The translations under genes and the position numbers were made by a program. 13,725 bases of DNA from positions 1 through 13,725 of the forward strand of contig CAKQWG010000083.1 in assembly GCA_934278005.1 (NCBI GenBank), in the 5' to 3' direction. The stretch comes from an uncultured Pirellulaceae bacterium (lineage in GTDB: Bacteria > Planctomycetota > Planctomycetia > Pirellulales > Pirellulaceae). Positions 1-7,088 of the stretch are shown piece after piece; the first letter of the stretch is position 1; every line of letters begins with the position of its first letter. The notes beneath the pieces were generated by a model that was given only the letters and a program-made list of their open reading frames with translations, did no database searches and was not told the DNA's origin.

Positions 1-28
1 GTGATGCCTGGAGTGTGATGCCTGGAGT
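1..28. repeat. Two exact tandem copies of a 14-bp unit
   Basis: The unit GTGATGCCTGGAGT occurs at 1-14 and again at 15-28, followed by GT, the start of a possible third copy. The array touches the window edge, so its full length is unknown. It lies about 130 bp upstream of the start of the secreted-protein gene. No function can be read from it. Confidence 0.8.
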
Positions 29-157
29 GTCGCAGGCTTGATTAAGTGAAGTTGTCTCAATCTCTCAAGCCGATTGCTCTGGACGTGGCCATTAGAACCC
101 TCTAAGTAGAACGGGGCATTGGTCCGCGCACAGCGCAGCAGCAACGAGGGGACGACG

Positions 158-1522
158 ATGAACATACAAAACGGATTGACTCGGTCCTTCTGGCGAAGTG
201 GCCTGTGGATAGTGGGTTTGATCGGCGTGTGGCAGAGCAGTGTTGCGCAGAATGTCGCCGCACAATCTCATATGGATGTGAATGTGCGGCGCCAGAGCGG
301 CGGTTGGCAGCCGAGCGTCAAGACGCCCAAGGTCCAGACAGCCTACTATCAAGCACAGGCGAACCTCTCTGATGGCATGCCCGTTTTGCCCACTGCCGGA
401 CAAGGTCTACCGTCGGCTGCTGAGTCGTGGAATGGCGGACAACTACCAGCTTTTCCCAGTGCTGGAGGGCCCAGTGGTGGAGTTCCCAGTGCTGGATCGG
501 GCGGAGGCAGCATGCCAGGCTCGTTTTCGCCACCGCTTTATCCGCCGGCGGCGATGCCTGACAACATAGCTCCGCCGCAGCTTCCTATGGCCAATCGCGG
601 CCCGGAGCCTGCCTACTCTGCCGCTGGACACATGCCTGGACAGACCCCCAGACGAATACCCGCTGCAGGCTATAGCGAGCAGGCGAGTAGCGGCAATCAA
701 GCATCGCAGGGTTTTCCATCGCAGGGTTTTTCATCGCAGGGGCCTGCATCTGAGGGTGGCAGTTCGTACGCTGCAGGGCCCAGGAATACTAACGCAGTGC
801 CGGCTCGGCTAGCTTCGACGGAACTGCGCACGATTCAAAACGAGCGCGATGCACAGGCGGGCTCGCGTGGCGCGAACGGTTCGGGGCTACGCGAAACGGC
901 CGCTCAGCAAGCTGGCAATGGTCTGGCCCAGGGCGGCCGCCCTGCTGCGGAGAGCTTCACGTCGGGCCTACCGTATGTCACGCCTGCGCCGCGCGGACGC
1001 TATGCCACCTCACCCTACCAGCCAGCCGTCTTTCAGTCAGTCGATCAGCGATCGATGCAGGTGCCCGCGCAGTTTGCCAGCTCGTCAACTGCCATACCGC
1101 CAGCTAATGCGGCAGTCCCCGGTCTGCGGCAGACTGCACCGCAGGCGAATTTGATCGCTACTCAAGCTACGATGCCGAACTTTGTGGGAGCTGCACCGCC
1201 GGCCTATTTAACCGCTCAGCAAGCTGCTCTACCGCAGTATCGCTATCCGCAGCCTGGGATTTATCCGACGGCATATCAGTGCACCCAACCGGCGCCCAGC
1301 TTTCCATCGACCGGCGCGGTTCCGGGCGGCTATATTCCTCCAACGCTGCCACCCAATTTGACTCCGAATTTGTACACGCCAAACAATGCGGGGTATCGCC
1401 CGCTCTTTTCGCTGGGCCAAGAAAATTACAATGTGCAGTTGGGACGTGGGATTATCGGGCAGCCGACAGCTTATGTGCCGGGTCAGCACGTTCGCAATTT
1501 CTTGCGATATCTCTCCCCCTAG
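158..1522 (+). CDS. Secreted Pro/Gln/Ala/Gly-rich low-complexity protein, unknown function
   Basis: I do not recognise a family. The 454-residue product starts with a good signal peptide: Arg at 9 and 13, a hydrophobic core about 15-25, and likely cleavage after SSVA at residue 30 or VAA at 35. The ATG at 158 is chosen because GAGGGG (146-151) sits 6 nt upstream; an in-frame TTG at 119 would add 13 polar residues in front of the signal peptide. The mature chain is rich in Pro, Gln, Ala, Gly and Ser and should be largely disordered. It carries two short pentapeptide arrays (PSAGG-like and SQGF[PS]-like) made by 15-bp DNA repeats. Only one cysteine is seen, near residue 375. The last roughly 50 residues are less repetitive (YNVQLGRGIIGQ, then YVPGQHVRNFLRYLSP) and could be the conserved part. 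A surface or periplasmic structural protein is plausible but unproven. Confidence 0.75.
   Translation: MNIQNGLTRSFWRSGLWIVGLIGVWQSSVAQNVAAQSHMDVNVRRQSGGWQPSVKTPKVQTAYYQAQANLSDGMPVLPTAGQGLPSAAESWNGGQLPAFPSAGGPSGGVPSAGSGGGSMPGSFSPPLYPPAAMPDNIAPPQLPMANRGPEPAYSAAGHMPGQTPRRIPAAGYSEQASSGNQASQGFPSQGFSSQGPASEGGSSYAAGPRNTNAVPARLASTELRTIQNERDAQAGSRGANGSGLRETAAQQAGNGLAQGGRPAAESFTSGLPYVTPAPRGRYATSPYQPAVFQSVDQRSMQVPAQFASSSTAIPPANAAVPGLRQTAPQANLIATQATMPNFVGAAPPAYLTAQQAALPQYRYPQPGIYPTAYQCTQPAPSFPSTGAVPGGYIPPTLPPNLTPNLYTPNNAGYRPLFSLGQENYNVQLGRGIIGQPTAYVPGQHVRNFLRYLSP
455..499. repeat. 15-bp tandem repeat, 3 copies, in the secreted-protein gene
   Basis: Units start at 455, 470 and 485, each beginning CCCAGTGCTGGA or CCCAGTGGTGGA. 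The period is exactly 15 bp and keeps the frame, giving PSAGG, PSGGV and PSAGS. The near-identical DNA points to recent slippage expansion. Confidence 0.85.
702..761. repeat. 15-bp tandem repeat, 4 copies (last two degenerate), in the secreted-protein gene
   Basis: Units start at 702, 717, 732 and 747. The first two are CATCGCAGGGTTTTC/T, the third is CATCGCAGGGGCCTG, and the fourth (CATCTGAGGGTGGCA) has diverged further. The frame is kept, encoding successive SQGFP, SQGFS, SQGPA and SEGGS pentapeptides. Confidence 0.85.
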
Positions 1523-1555
1523 GCTCTGTCGATGAGCTAGGCTTCCGGGAATACC

Positions 1556-1577
1556 CGCGCAGAGGCTGCTCTACGCG
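1556..1577 (+). terminator. Weak hairpin after the secreted-protein gene, possible terminator
   Basis: CGCG-C-AGAG (1556-1564) can pair with CTCT-A-CGCG (1569-1577) around a GCTG loop, with one C/A mismatch. It lies between the stop at 1522 and the flippase ATG at 1620. No T-run follows, so intrinsic termination is doubtful; it may only be a processing or stabilising stem. Confidence 0.25.
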
Positions 1578-1619
1578 CGTGGATTAATTCGCCCTAAGCC
1601 TACAATCGTTACACACGCT

Positions 1620-3149
1620 ATGTCCTCTGCCAGCATTGCCCCGGATCAACCGAATCGCAAGGTAGGCGACGCGTTTGCAACTGGCGTGTTGGTCATGCTG
1701 CTGCTGAACCTGGTGCAGCGCGTCGTCGGATTGCTGCGAGGGTTGGGTTTTTGTCATTACTTAAGCGATGTGCAACTGGGCCAGTGGGCGCTAGTGAACA
1801 GCTTCTTAGTGATTGGCGTCCCCATTGCCGTGCTGGGTTTGCCGGGCAGTTTTGGTCGGTTCGTCGAGACCTTTCGCACTCGCCAACAGCTGGGCGAATA
1901 CTTTCGCCGCGTGCTGATCGTCAGCCTATGTGGCTTGGCGCTGATGTGCGTGAGCATTCTGATTCTTCCGCGGCAGTTCAGCTGGCTGATGTTTCGTGAG
2001 CAGACCAGTTACACGCTGGTGGTTTGGTGCGTCATCACCTTGATCAGCGTGACTGTCTTCAGCTTCATCAATGAGTTGGTAGCGTCACTGCGCGAGGTGC
2101 GGGCCGTATCGCTGATGCAGTTCACGCAGAGCGTTGTATTTGCTGTGGTGGGCTTGGCGATTTTAACCGTCTATCCCAGTTGGAGCGTGTTGCTACCCAG
2201 CTTCACCATCGCGTGTTTGTTAGCTGCGCTACCTGGCCTGTACGTGCTCAACGGCTATCGAGCGGAGTTCCGGTCAGCGCCGCAAGTGGAGCACATGCAC
2301 AGCGGCGCAATGTGGCGAAGGATCCTTCCCTATGCGTTTGCTCTGTGGGTCATGAACCTGCTGACCAACTTGTTTGAAGTCAGTGATCGCTACATGTTGT
2401 TGCACTTGATCAGTGGCGGAGAGCAAGCAGGCCAGGCGCTGGTGGGACAGTACCACTGCGGCCGCATTTTGCCAAACCTGTTGACGAGTATCGCACTCAT
2501 GCTGGGCGGAGTGCTATTGCCCTACATCAGTGCCGATTGGGAGGCGGGGCAACCGCAGCGCATCGCGGCCCGGCTGCGCCAGGTACTGCAATCGATTTCG
2601 ATTGGATTCACGCTACTGGCCATCGCTGCCATGTGCTTGGCCCCAGCCTTGTTCCAATATGGGTTTCAGAATCGGTATCAACAGGCACAAGCCATTTTGC
2701 CAATCTCGCTGGCACAAGCCATGTGGACCAGCTTGTTTCTAGCAGCGCAGTCCTATTTGCTATGCATCGAGCGTGGGCGGCGGTTGGCAGCTTTGATGAT
2801 TGTGGGTTTGCTCCTAAACTTGGGACTCAACTGGTGGTTGATTCAGCAATTTGGTTTGTTCGGTGCAGTGCTGGCTACTTCGATCGCCAACTTGGTAACG
2901 CTGTTATTGCTATTATGGCAAATGAGCCGGCATGGTTGCTGGTTGGGCTGGGGGACGGTGGCATTGTGTTTGACACCGATGTCGGTGGCAGCCGGCCCGG
3001 TCGCGGCGTCGGTGACTCTAGCAGCCGTCGTGTTTTTAGCTGGGCGTACCGACTGGTTGCTCTCCGCTGTCGATCGCGAGCAGATTGATGCGGGCCTGCT
3101 TCCCAAGCTACGCAGCATTGGAGTGCGTCTGTCGTCTCTGTGGCCTTAG
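1620..3149 (+). CDS. MOP-superfamily polysaccharide/oligosaccharide flippase (Wzx/MATE-like membrane protein)
   Basis: The 509-residue product is hydrophobic throughout, with about 12-14 predicted membrane helices beginning near residue 19, as expected for the MOP (MATE/Wzx/MurJ) exporter superfamily. Family-like features include an N-terminal GVLVMLLLNLVQRVVGLLRG helix with a GLGF turn and the LGQWALVNSFLVIG second helix. The C-terminal segment around 396-424 (GLLLNLGLNWWLIQQFGLFG, then an ATSIANL helix) is typical of oligosaccharide flippases. Known members move lipid-linked sugar precursors across the cytoplasmic membrane for surface polysaccharide or cell-wall assembly. Substrate cannot be told from sequence. 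No Shine-Dalgarno is seen before the ATG at 1620, yet no better start exists nearby. No glycosyltransferase lies beside it in this window. Confidence 0.82.
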   Translation: MSSASIAPDQPNRKVGDAFATGVLVMLLLNLVQRVVGLLRGLGFCHYLSDVQLGQWALVNSFLVIGVPIAVLGLPGSFGRFVETFRTRQQLGEYFRRVLIVSLCGLALMCVSILILPRQFSWLMFREQTSYTLVVWCVITLISVTVFSFINELVASLREVRAVSLMQFTQSVVFAVVGLAILTVYPSWSVLLPSFTIACLLAALPGLYVLNGYRAEFRSAPQVEHMHSGAMWRRILPYAFALWVMNLLTNLFEVSDRYMLLHLISGGEQAGQALVGQYHCGRILPNLLTSIALMLGGVLLPYISADWEAGQPQRIAARLRQVLQSISIGFTLLAIAAMCLAPALFQYGFQNRYQQAQAILPISLAQAMWTSLFLAAQSYLLCIERGRRLAALMIVGLLLNLGLNWWLIQQFGLFGAVLATSIANLVTLLLLLWQMSRHGCWLGWGTVALCLTPMSVAAGPVAASVTLAAVVFLAGRTDWLLSAVDREQIDAGLLPKLRSIGVRLSSLWP

Positions 3150-3159
3150 CCGCCGGCGG
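3150..3159. other. 10-bp perfect GC palindrome after the flippase stop
   Basis: CCGCCGGCGG follows the TAG stop of the flippase directly. It has no loop and no T-run, so it is not a convincing terminator; a short protein-binding or structural site is possible. The 78-bp gap to the next gene holds nothing else that I can support. Confidence 0.3.
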
Positions 3160-3227
3160 ATGATAGGCTGTGCGACTGGCACGCGCGCTAGCACTGATAC
3201 CTGTATTCTCGCCGAAGTGGAGAGCGA

Positions 3228-3821
3228 ATGTTGAATTTCATAACTGGTCAAGCTGCGTCCGCTTGGCTATTGCTGTGGATGTCAAGTCTGGCTGTGGCGC
3301 ATCCGTTTCACATCAGTTCCGCCGAGTTCGAATACGATGCTGGCTCGGATCGGCTGCAGGTTAGTCTGAAGTTGCAAGCCGTGGATGTAGAGCGAGCACT
3401 AGCCAGATTGGCTGGGAAACCGATCAAGCTCGAGCAGGCCGGTGTCCAACAATGGCTGGTCAGCTATCTCGATCGCCATTTATATTTGACGAGCTATGTT
3501 CCGCCGCAGGCTGACGTGGAGCCAGTACTGAGTGACATCGCCAGAGATCCCAGCCGCGTAGAGCTGCCTCCGGGGGCCGGGCCGCGCAGCCGGGTGCATT
3601 GGGTGGGAAGCGAGTTGAAGGGAGCGTGGATGTGGCTATACTTTGAACTCGAATTGCCACCCACGCGCGATAATTTACAGCTGGTCAACACGGTATTGTT
3701 CGATACCAATAGTGGCCAAATCAATACTGTCTCGGTCAGGCATGCGGGCCAGCGGGTGGCGCTCAAGCTGACCACGCAGCAACCATCGGAAAAGTTCCCA
3801 GCCCAATGGATGACACCTTAG
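3228..3821 (+). CDS. DUF6702 family exported protein
   Basis: The 197-residue product has a signal peptide (hydrophobic 10-23, cleavage likely after LAVA at 24), so the mature protein starts HPFHISSAEFEYD. That opening, followed by a beta-rich stretch LQVSLKLQAVDVERAL, and the later WLYFELELPP and LVNTVLFDTNSGQINTV segments match what I recall of DUF6702, a family of small exported proteins known from Bacteroidota and Planctomycetota; its biochemical role is unknown. The ATG at 3228 is preceded by GGAGAG (3219-3224) with a short 3-nt spacer. The 3' end overlaps cinA by 16 bp in another frame, which suggests translational coupling. A periplasmic or membrane-surface location is inferred from the signal peptide. 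The family call rests on remembered motifs, not a search. Confidence 0.7.
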   Translation: MLNFITGQAASAWLLLWMSSLAVAHPFHISSAEFEYDAGSDRLQVSLKLQAVDVERALARLAGKPIKLEQAGVQQWLVSYLDRHLYLTSYVPPQADVEPVLSDIARDPSRVELPPGAGPRSRVHWVGSELKGAWMWLYFELELPPTRDNLQLVNTVLFDTNSGQINTVSVRHAGQRVALKLTTQQPSEKFPAQWMTP

Positions 3822-5113
3822 ATCTGCAGGCCGAAGTCATCTCGATCGGCGACGAACTCACCAGCGGGCAGCGTTTGGATACCAATTCTCAGTGGCTCAG
3901 CCAGCGTTTATCTGAATTGGGTATTCGCACGATCCGCCACTCGACCGTTGGAGACGACGTGCCCACTGGGATTGAAACGCTGCGTTTGGCAGCCGCACGC
4001 GCCCACGTCGTGGTGGTCAGTGGCGGCCTGGGACCCACGCAAGATGATCTAACTCGGCAAACTCTGGCCGATGCCTTTGACTGCCCGCTGCAGCTCGATT
4101 CGCAAGCGCTGGCCGGCATCCGCGAAATGTTCACGCGGCGCGACCGCGAGATGCCCGAGCGCAACCGACTGCAGGCCATGTTTCCGCGGGGCGCACAGGT
4201 TATTGCCAACCCCCATGGCACCGCTCCGGGAATTGACCTAGCGGTGCAAACCAATGGGCATCGTAGCCGCATCTTCGCACTGCCCGGAGTTCCGGCCGAA
4301 TTAAAGCAGATGTGGGCCGAAAGTGTTGCGCCGCGCATCGAAGCGGTGCTTGGTGGCAGCCTGCAGCCATGGCGTTATCATGCGGTAAAACTGTTTGGCA
4401 TCGGCGAGAGCGACGTAGAAGTCCGACTGCCCAGTTTGATCGAGCGGCAGCGCACGCCGACGGTGGGTATTACCGTCAGCAGCGCGACCATCACGCTGCG
4501 CATTGCGGCACGGGCGCCCAGTGACGAGCAGTTTGCGGAATTGATCGCGCCGACCTTAAACGAGATTCAGCAAGGTCTCGGTGAGCTGATCTTCGGCACG
4601 GGCGAGGACGAATTGCAGCACGTTATCGCTCGACAACTGGCGCAGCATCAGTTGCGATTGGCTTGCATTGAGATCGGTGCGGCCAGCTGGATCAACCAGT
4701 GGATGCTGGACGCGGATGCTGGTCAGGCTGATCAGGCTGATCAGGCTGGCGGTTTCGTCGGCGGGCTGACGTTCCGCACGCTGGCACAGGCCGCGGCCTG
4801 GTGCGGCGGATCGATTGCTGGTCCTGCTATTGGGGCAGCTGCGCGAGCAGCGGAGCCGTGGGAGCGTTTGGTCAGACAAGCCCAGCAGCAATTTTCGGCA
4901 GACGCTGTATTATTGGTTAGCGGCTATCCGAGCGTCAGTCAAGTAGCCGCCAGCGATGGCATGTTCGACTTCGACTTTGCGCTGGCCATCGGCGACTCAT
5001 TGGCGTTGGATCACCGCAGTCTGGGTGGTCATCCCGATGTGCTTGCGCCGCGGGCCGCTAAAGTTGGTCTGGACTGGCTGAGGAAAAAATTGGCCCTGTT
5101 TACTAAGGAATAA
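3806..5113 (+). CDS. cinA: CinA-like protein: MoCF domain plus degenerate nicotinamide-nucleotide amidase domain
   Basis: This 435-residue protein has normal CinA length and order. The N-terminal MoaB/MogA-type (MoCF) domain, about 9-175, is well kept: GDELTSGQRLDTNS (15-28), TVGDD (47-51), SGGLGPTQDDLTR (72-84), NPHGTAPG (135-142) and ALPGVPAEL (158-166). In known CinA proteins this half hydrolyses ADP-ribose or NAD-type pyrophosphates and the C-terminal PncC half deamidates NMN. Here the C-terminal half (about 267-430) is recognisable only by length, position and the DAVLLVSG strand. The catalytic ESCTGG motif is replaced by IEIGAA near 288-293, and the tyrosine/lysine motif (YxNxxK) by LTFRTL near 321-326. 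NMN deamidation is therefore unlikely. The ATG at 3806 lies inside the DUF6702 gene with no clear Shine-Dalgarno, fitting coupled translation. A 9-bp repeat adds a QADQADQA stretch at 307-314. Confidence 0.88.
   Translation: MDDTLDLQAEVISIGDELTSGQRLDTNSQWLSQRLSELGIRTIRHSTVGDDVPTGIETLRLAAARAHVVVVSGGLGPTQDDLTRQTLADAFDCPLQLDSQALAGIREMFTRRDREMPERNRLQAMFPRGAQVIANPHGTAPGIDLAVQTNGHRSRIFALPGVPAELKQMWAESVAPRIEAVLGGSLQPWRYHAVKLFGIGESDVEVRLPSLIERQRTPTVGITVSSATITLRIAARAPSDEQFAELIAPTLNEIQQGLGELIFGTGEDELQHVIARQLAQHQLRLACIEIGAASWINQWMLDADAGQADQADQAGGFVGGLTFRTLAQAAAWCGGSIAGPAIGAAARAAEPWERLVRQAQQQFSADAVLLVSGYPSVSQVAASDGMFDFDFALAIGDSLALDHRSLGGHPDVLAPRAAKVGLDWLRKKLALFTKE
4721..4747. repeat. 9-bp tandem repeat, 3 copies, in cinA
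   Basis: GGTCAGGCT, GATCAGGCT and GATCAGGCT follow each other in frame and encode GQA-DQA-DQA. The repeat falls inside the degenerate amidase domain, between the positions of the lost serine motif and the lost tyrosine/lysine motif, so it probably lengthens a loop. Confidence 0.85.
5105..5110 (+). promoter_or_regulatory. Shine-Dalgarno supporting the TTG start of aroA
   Basis: AAGGAA lies in the last codons of cinA, 6 nt before the TTG at 5117. It decides between TTG 5117 and an in-frame GTG at 5129 that has no such signal. Confidence 0.65.
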
Positions 5114-5116
5114 CTG

Positions 5117-6448
5117 TTGACCCGAGCCGTGCGCATTAGCCCCTGCCAAGCCGTAGAGGCAGAGATTCGACCGCCTGGAAGTAAGAGCATTACCAATCGC
5201 GCGATTGTGTGCGCTGTGTTGGCTGAAGGGACCAGCCACTTGAGCGGTGTTCTCGATAGCGAAGATACGCAGGTCATGATTGCAGCGTGGCAGCGCTTGG
5301 GGGTGATCCTTGAGCATAACTCCGCAGCGAGCACGCTACGGATCGAAGGTTGTGGTGGGCGTTTAGCCGATTCGCCATCAGCCACGCCCGTCGCGTTATC
5401 AATCGGTAACAGCGGCACGTCCATTCGATTTCTAACGGCCGCCCTGGCCGCTTGTGGCGGAAACTATTTGCTCGATGGTGTAGCGCGCATGCGGCAGCGT
5501 CCCATCGGGGATCTCCTTAGCGCGCTGCGGCAGCTGGGCTGTGGGGTGGAGAGCCGCAATGCCGATCGTTCGGACTGTCCCCCGGTGGCAATCCAATCTT
5601 CGGGCATGAGCGGCGGCCACGCGACCGTCGCGGGCAACATATCCAGCCAGTATCTATCTGGGATCATGATGGCGGCTCCCCTGGCCCAACGGGACGTGGT
5701 GCTGAACGTTGAAGGAGCATTAGTCTCGGTGCCCTATGTCGAGATGACGTCAGCCGTCATGCGTGACTTTGGGGCGGAAGTCAGTGGTCCGCCCCAAGGG
5801 CCGCTGCGAATCGCATCATGTAAACATGCGACTGACAAGAGATATCGCGGCTGCAGCTATGCGATCGAACCCGACGCTTCGGCTGCCAGTTATTTCTGGG
5901 GCGCCGCGGCGATCACTGGGGGAGTGGGGCGAGTGCTGGGGCTGAGCCGCGCGAGTCTGCAAGGGGACGTGCGTTTTTGTGAAGTGTTGCAACAGATGGG
6001 GTGTCAGGTGCAGTACGCTGATTCGTCGATTACCGTGCGCGGGGGCACGCTCAGGGGCGTGGACGTAGACATGGCCCATATTAGCGACACGGTGCAAACC
6101 TTGGCAGCGGTGGCCCTGTTTGCCAACGGGCCGACGACCGTCCGCGGGGTAGCCCATAATCGAGTGAAAGAGACCGATAGGATCTCTGATCTAGCCTGCG
6201 AGCTGCGGCGCTTGGGGGCAGATATCGATGAATTCGAAGATGGTCTCACGATCTACCCGCCGGACGCAATACGCCCGGCGGCGGTGGAGACCTACCAGGA
6301 TCATCGGATGGCGATGAGCCTAGCGCTGGTCGGACTGCGGGCAGACGGGATAATCATCCAAGATCCGGCCTGCACTGCCAAAACCTATCCCGATTACTGG
6401 AACGATTTAGAGCGGTTCAGCGGCTGCCGCATTGAACGGCTGGACTGA
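5117..6448 (+). CDS. aroA: 3-phosphoshikimate 1-carboxyvinyltransferase (EPSP synthase)
   Basis: AroA joins phosphoenolpyruvate to shikimate-3-phosphate in the sixth step of the cytoplasmic shikimate pathway to aromatic amino acids. The 443-residue protein has every hallmark in order: PPGSKSITNR (19-28, with the active-site Lys23), GNSGTSIRFL (97-106), RMRQRPIGDL (124-133), SSQYLSG (176-182), EPDASAASYF (251-260), HISD with Asp324, VKETDR (350-355, Glu352), YQDHRMAM (393-400) and CTAKTYPDYW (419-428, Lys422). The pattern resembles the E. coli-type (class I) enzyme, but the position equal to E. coli Pro101 is Phe105. The TTG start follows the cinA stop by 3 nt and has an AAGGAA signal 6 nt upstream, so it is probably co-transcribed with cinA. 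Its last 42 bp overlap the convergent zinc-ribbon gene. Confidence 0.97.
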   Translation: MTRAVRISPCQAVEAEIRPPGSKSITNRAIVCAVLAEGTSHLSGVLDSEDTQVMIAAWQRLGVILEHNSAASTLRIEGCGGRLADSPSATPVALSIGNSGTSIRFLTAALAACGGNYLLDGVARMRQRPIGDLLSALRQLGCGVESRNADRSDCPPVAIQSSGMSGGHATVAGNISSQYLSGIMMAAPLAQRDVVLNVEGALVSVPYVEMTSAVMRDFGAEVSGPPQGPLRIASCKHATDKRYRGCSYAIEPDASAASYFWGAAAITGGVGRVLGLSRASLQGDVRFCEVLQQMGCQVQYADSSITVRGGTLRGVDVDMAHISDTVQTLAAVALFANGPTTVRGVAHNRVKETDRISDLACELRRLGADIDEFEDGLTIYPPDAIRPAAVETYQDHRMAMSLALVGLRADGIIIQDPACTAKTYPDYWNDLERFSGCRIERLD

Positions 6449-6643
6449 GTCGATATAGCGTTGTGCGCGAGCTAAAATCTGCTCGATTCGCTGGTCATCG
6501 CGACTGGTCTCCGCTTGTTCTGTGGCGACAAATGTGGCGCTGCACTGGGTGCACTCGACCTCTCTTCCCAGCAATTCAATGCGGACGTTAAGGTGTCGTC
6601 CGCAGGTTGGGCAGGAACGAAAAAAGTAGGTACCTGAAGCCAT
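6407..6643 (-). CDS. Small zinc-ribbon protein, function unknown
   Basis: The 78-residue product has two CxxC pairs, CPTCG at 11-15 and CTQC at 31-34, separated by a basic and hydrophobic stretch with LLGREV. This is a classic single zinc ribbon (Cys4). The C-terminal half is polar, with a predicted helix (DDQRIEQILARAQRYIDSV). The ATG at 6643 is chosen because GGAG lies 6 nt upstream on the - strand; an ATG at 6655 (MENT...) would add four residues but lacks a good signal, and the open frame upstream to 6799 does not look coding. Such small zinc ribbons, often with an (L)GREV-like linker, seem common in planctomycetes, but I know no function. Nucleic-acid or protein binding is the usual guess. 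Its 3' end overlaps aroA by 42 bp in antisense. Confidence 0.75.
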   Translation of the reverse strand: MASGTYFFRSCPTCGRHLNVRIELLGREVECTQCSATFVATEQAETSRDDQRIEQILARAQRYIDSVQPFNAAAAEPL

Positions 6644-6974
6644 AGTGTTCTCCATCGAAAATTCGCGCTGTCCGCCCACACTCGATTGGTTGAGCGCGGG
6701 CTGAGAGCCACAGTCCTTAGTATCAGGGTAGCTAATCGGTACAAACAAGCTGATCCTCTCGTTTTGAAGTGAGTCATTATCGGCGTTGATTACAGCCATG
6801 TCAATCGTTAACGGCGGATTAAATAGCTGGTTTGCTAGCTTGAGTTAATTGCCGACCCTCTGAGCGAGCTTCCGAACTTAGCCATGAGGAAAGGACAGGT
6901 GGCTGCACGGGTGCTGTGCTATGTGCCCAGATCTACCGTTAGCTGATTTTGAGCTAGTCAATCCTTCAGCGCGA

Positions 6975-7009
6975 GGTGAAAATAAGCCGTTCCACCGGAT
7001 GGCTTCACC
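6975..7009 (+). other. Bulged hairpin upstream of nagB
   Basis: AAGCCGT (6984-6990) pairs with ATGGCTT (6999-7005), with one G-U, around loop TCCACCGG. GGTG (6975-6978) then pairs with CACC (7006-7009), leaving AAAAT (6979-6983) as a one-sided bulge. That makes 11 pairs in total. It could be part of a structured leader RNA or a terminator-like element; no T-run follows. Confidence 0.4.
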
Positions 7010-7088
7010 AGGCCGTCCACTGCCCAGCCTGTTTTCCTGCGCGACAATTCTTAGCGGCTCATAGCGGCAATTTCCTGGCTGCCAAATC

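Noticed and set aside
119..157. TTG start extending the secreted protein by 13 residues
   Set aside because: It would bury the signal peptide behind polar residues, while the ATG at 158 has a well-placed GAGGGG.
2537..3088. 183-codon + strand open frame inside the flippase gene
   Set aside because: It is out of frame with a clear membrane-protein gene, lacks a Shine-Dalgarno and shows no domain; it is a shadow frame of GC-rich coding DNA.
3889..4338. 149-codon - strand open frame opposite cinA
   Set aside because: It lies entirely antisense to the well-conserved MoCF domain, and its Arg/Ser/Cys-rich translation shows no domain.
6644..6799. N-terminal extension of the zinc-ribbon frame to 6799
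   Set aside because: The extra 52 residues show no domain, and the ATG at 6643 has a well-spaced GGAG; the extension is more likely promoter DNA.
6884..6946. 20-codon ATG frame that could be a leader peptide for nagB
   Set aside because: No Shine-Dalgarno, no run of regulatory codons, and more than 300 bp from nagB.
6886..6990. GAGGAAAGGAC and GAAAATAAGCCG resemble pieces of bacterial RNase P RNA
   Set aside because: The elements are only about 100 nt apart, the AGTCC part of the core is missing, and the rest of the conserved core is absent.
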